Shown here in pieces: positions 4,327 to 5,303 of a stretch of 5,303 bases of DNA. Origin of the DNA: Methanobacteriota archaeon. Lineage in GTDB: Archaea > Halobacteriota > Methanosarcinia > Methanosarcinales > Methanoperedenaceae. Position numbers and translations under genes: made by a program. The notes beneath the pieces were generated by a model that was not told where the DNA came from, did no database searches, and saw nothing but the letters and a program-made list of their open reading frames with translations. The stretch's first letter is position 1; the number at the start of each line of letters is the position of its first letter. Location of the stretch: positions 1-5,303 of the forward strand of contig JAHIFK010000160.1 in assembly GCA_018900975.1 (NCBI GenBank), given 5' to 3'.

Positions 4327-4719
4327 TTGAAGAATCAAAATCCCTCCATCTCCATCATAACCCCCACATACAACTCCGCTAAAACCCTGACAGCTTGCCT
4401 TGAGTCCATCAAAAACCAGGACTATCAGGGAGAGATAGAAATCATTATCGCGGACGGCGACTCAACCGACAGCACACTTGAAATAGCTCGAAAATACACT
4501 GATAAAATCTATCCAAATCCTCTTAAAACAGGTGAAGCTGGAAAGGCAGTCGGCATAAAACACTCAAAGGGCGAGATTATAGCATTGATCGATAGCGACA
4601 ATATACTTCCGACAGAGGATTGGCTTTCCCGTATGAAAAACTTTAAGAAAGTTTTATCAAACCAAGGGGTTCTGAAAGAACCCCTATACGTCCTAAAGGG
4701 GCGTAACCCTTTTGACTGA
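4327..4719 (+). pseudogene. Family-2 glycosyltransferase, N-terminal half, copy C (interrupted)
   Basis: Read from TTG 4327, the frame gives 130 residues; the original start was probably at 4303. GT-A signatures: PSISIITPTYNSAKTL (6-21), DGDSTDST (43-50; the second Gly of the usual DGGSTD is Asp here) and DSDN (89-92). Glycosyltransferase sequence ends at about Met103. The hairpin insert (4636-4714) then adds the tail KNFKKVLSNQG onward and ends the frame at TGA 4717-4719. This is the most divergent copy in the core: about 38 of 198 bases differ from copy A upstream of the insert, with 21 of the 31 changed codons synonymous. The upstream leader also differs. It is not expected to be active. 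Confidence 0.85.
4636..4714 (+). mobile_element. Three-hairpin 79-nt insert in GT2 copy C
   Basis: It sits at exactly the same position as the insert in copy A and is nearly identical to it: one G/A change in the first loop (4645) and a one-base shorter right end, so the flanking TATG is imperfect here (TTTG). Stems: 4637-4644 with 4648-4655, 4665-4672 with 4678-4685, and 4695-4700 with 4707-4712. It shifts the GT2 frame by one base. Confidence 0.6.
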
Positions 4720-4840
4720 ACCATTCCAGGACAGGGAGATCGCGGGGACTGAGCCGCTTTATTACACGTATCGAAAGGAGGATGGGTATATCACACGATA
4801 CTGCGCCATGCTGGGGATGAACGACCCGCTGTGCTTATAG
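4712..4840 (+). pseudogene. GT2 middle fragment, copy C (42 codons)
   Basis: From TTG 4712 the frame reads TEPFQDREIAGTEPLYY, then RKEDGYITRY and GMNDPLCL, ending at TAG 4838-4840, the same truncated end as copy B. It overlaps the end of the first half. No known family member ends at this point, so it is a remnant. The sequence after the TAG leads within 50 bases to the DUF5678 gene. Confidence 0.68.
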
Positions 4841-4887
4841 GTTATCATGAATGTAATATAATGTAATGATAATATTGGTGTTAAATA

Positions 4888-5148
4888 GTGAACATTGAGG
4901 CAAAAAATATGAACGAACACAAAGCCCATTTAGAAGAATTTGAGAAAAACCAGAGATGGTTTGCCCAGAATTTTAAGGATATTGTTAAAAATTACAGGGA
5001 CAGGTTTGTAGCTGTATGGAACCAGAAAATAATAGATGTAGATGAGAATTTAAAGCAGCTTTCAATGAAGGTTAAAAAGAAAACCATGAACGCCAAGGGC
5101 GTGTACATCGGATATGCAAGTGATAAACCTGTTGAGATGATACTTTGA
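4888..5148 (+). CDS. DUF5678 family protein
   Basis: This 86-residue, charged protein has a helical N-terminus (HLEEFEKNQRWFAQNF, residues 13-28), a central NYRDRFVAVWNQKIIDVDENLKQL (35-58) and the ending GVYIGYASDKPVEMIL (71-86). The pattern 'RFVAVWNQKII' followed by a helix and a closing E-M-I-L strand is that of DUF5678, small proteins of unknown role found in archaea and bacteria. GTG 4888 has GGTG 7 bases upstream; ATG 4909, with TTGAGG before it, is an equally good start and would give 79 residues. The stop overlaps the TTG start of the protease gene. I know of DUF5678 genes next to retropepsin-like genes, and the layout resembles the toxin-antitoxin pairs elsewhere in this window. The molecular function is unknown. 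Confidence 0.72.
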   Translation: MNIEAKNMNEHKAHLEEFEKNQRWFAQNFKDIVKNYRDRFVAVWNQKIIDVDENLKQLSMKVKKKTMNAKGVYIGYASDKPVEMIL

Positions 5149-5303
5149 TCAGGGGATTTTTCAGGAACGGTGCAGGTTTTATGAACGTTCATTTGATCTC
5201 GGAGTCGATGGATATCGATGAAACAGTAGAGTTCCTGGTGGATACGGGAGCGAGCAGAACAACATTGTTAGATAAAGATGCTATATATTTGGATCTGGAT
5301 TAT
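5145..5303 (+). CDS. Retropepsin-like aspartic protease, N-terminal part (runs off the window)
   Basis: The frame is open for 53 codons to the window edge. It begins MIRGFFRNGAGFMNVHLI and contains VEFLVDTGASRTTLL at residues 30-44, with the aspartic protease active-site motif DTGA (Asp35-Thr36-Gly37-Ala38). Single-domain retropepsin-like proteases of about 110-140 residues form homodimers in which each subunit gives one Asp. TTG 5145 is chosen as start because the residues MIRG-x-FRNG are a typical opening of archaeal members; an internal ATG at 5181 would remove them. It overlaps the upstream TGA by two bases (TTGA), so the DUF5678 gene and this gene are probably co-translated. No membrane segment is visible in the part present. 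Confidence 0.8.
   Translation, partial: MIRGFFRNGAGFMNVHLISESMDIDETVEFLVDTGASRTTLLDKDAIYLDLDY

Overview
The window most likely comes from an archaeon, plausibly a methanogen- or ANME-related euryarchaeote of the Methanosarcinales type. The support is moderate: AT-rich TATA-box-like promoters, GTG and TTG starts with short Shine-Dalgarno sites, UPF0332 and COG2250 HEPN proteins with a minimal nucleotidyltransferase, a DUF5678 protein coupled to a retropepsin-like protease, and short-period interspersed arrays (cacagag, cacggat and cgcagat types) that I associate with such genomes. No taxonomic marker gene is present. All supported genes are on the + strand.

The layout is a modular array. A leader of roughly 200-270 bases, starting with a TATA-like box and a conserved block around TCCGGCGCC, is followed by a broken family-2 glycosyltransferase (GT2), and this pair occurs three times (A at about 480-1245, B at 2309-2995, C at 4057-4840). 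Different small defence or toxin-antitoxin-like genes lie between and around the copies. In order: a possible gene tail (2-82) and an N-terminally short UPF0332 HEPN protein (152-439); leader and GT2 copy A; an orphan coding tail (1255-1368), a HEPN toxin (1365-1805) and its MNT antitoxin (1777-2238); leader and GT2 copy B; a small putative antitoxin (3032-3328) and a PIN-domain toxin (3318-3998); leader and GT2 copy C; a DUF5678 protein (4888-5148) and the start of a retropepsin-like aspartic protease (5145 to the window edge).

Each GT2 copy keeps the N-terminal GT-A nucleotide-binding half and about 40 codons of the next segment, and each is broken in its own way. A and C carry the same insert of about 80 nt at the same position. 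The insert is made of three consecutive hairpins and shifts the frame. B lacks the insert but has a TGG to TGA stop at a conserved tryptophan. B and C end at the same truncated point. A loses similarity slightly earlier.

The inserts in A and C differ at one internal base, while the GT2 sequence just upstream differs at about 38 of 198 bases. This suggests late, site-specific insertion or very local gene conversion.

The gene pairs between the copies are each tightly coupled by overlapping starts and stops, as expected for toxin-antitoxin operons. The repeated leader and GT2 remnants could serve as homologous platforms for cassette exchange, or as transcribed leaders for the operons behind them. 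Both roles are inference.
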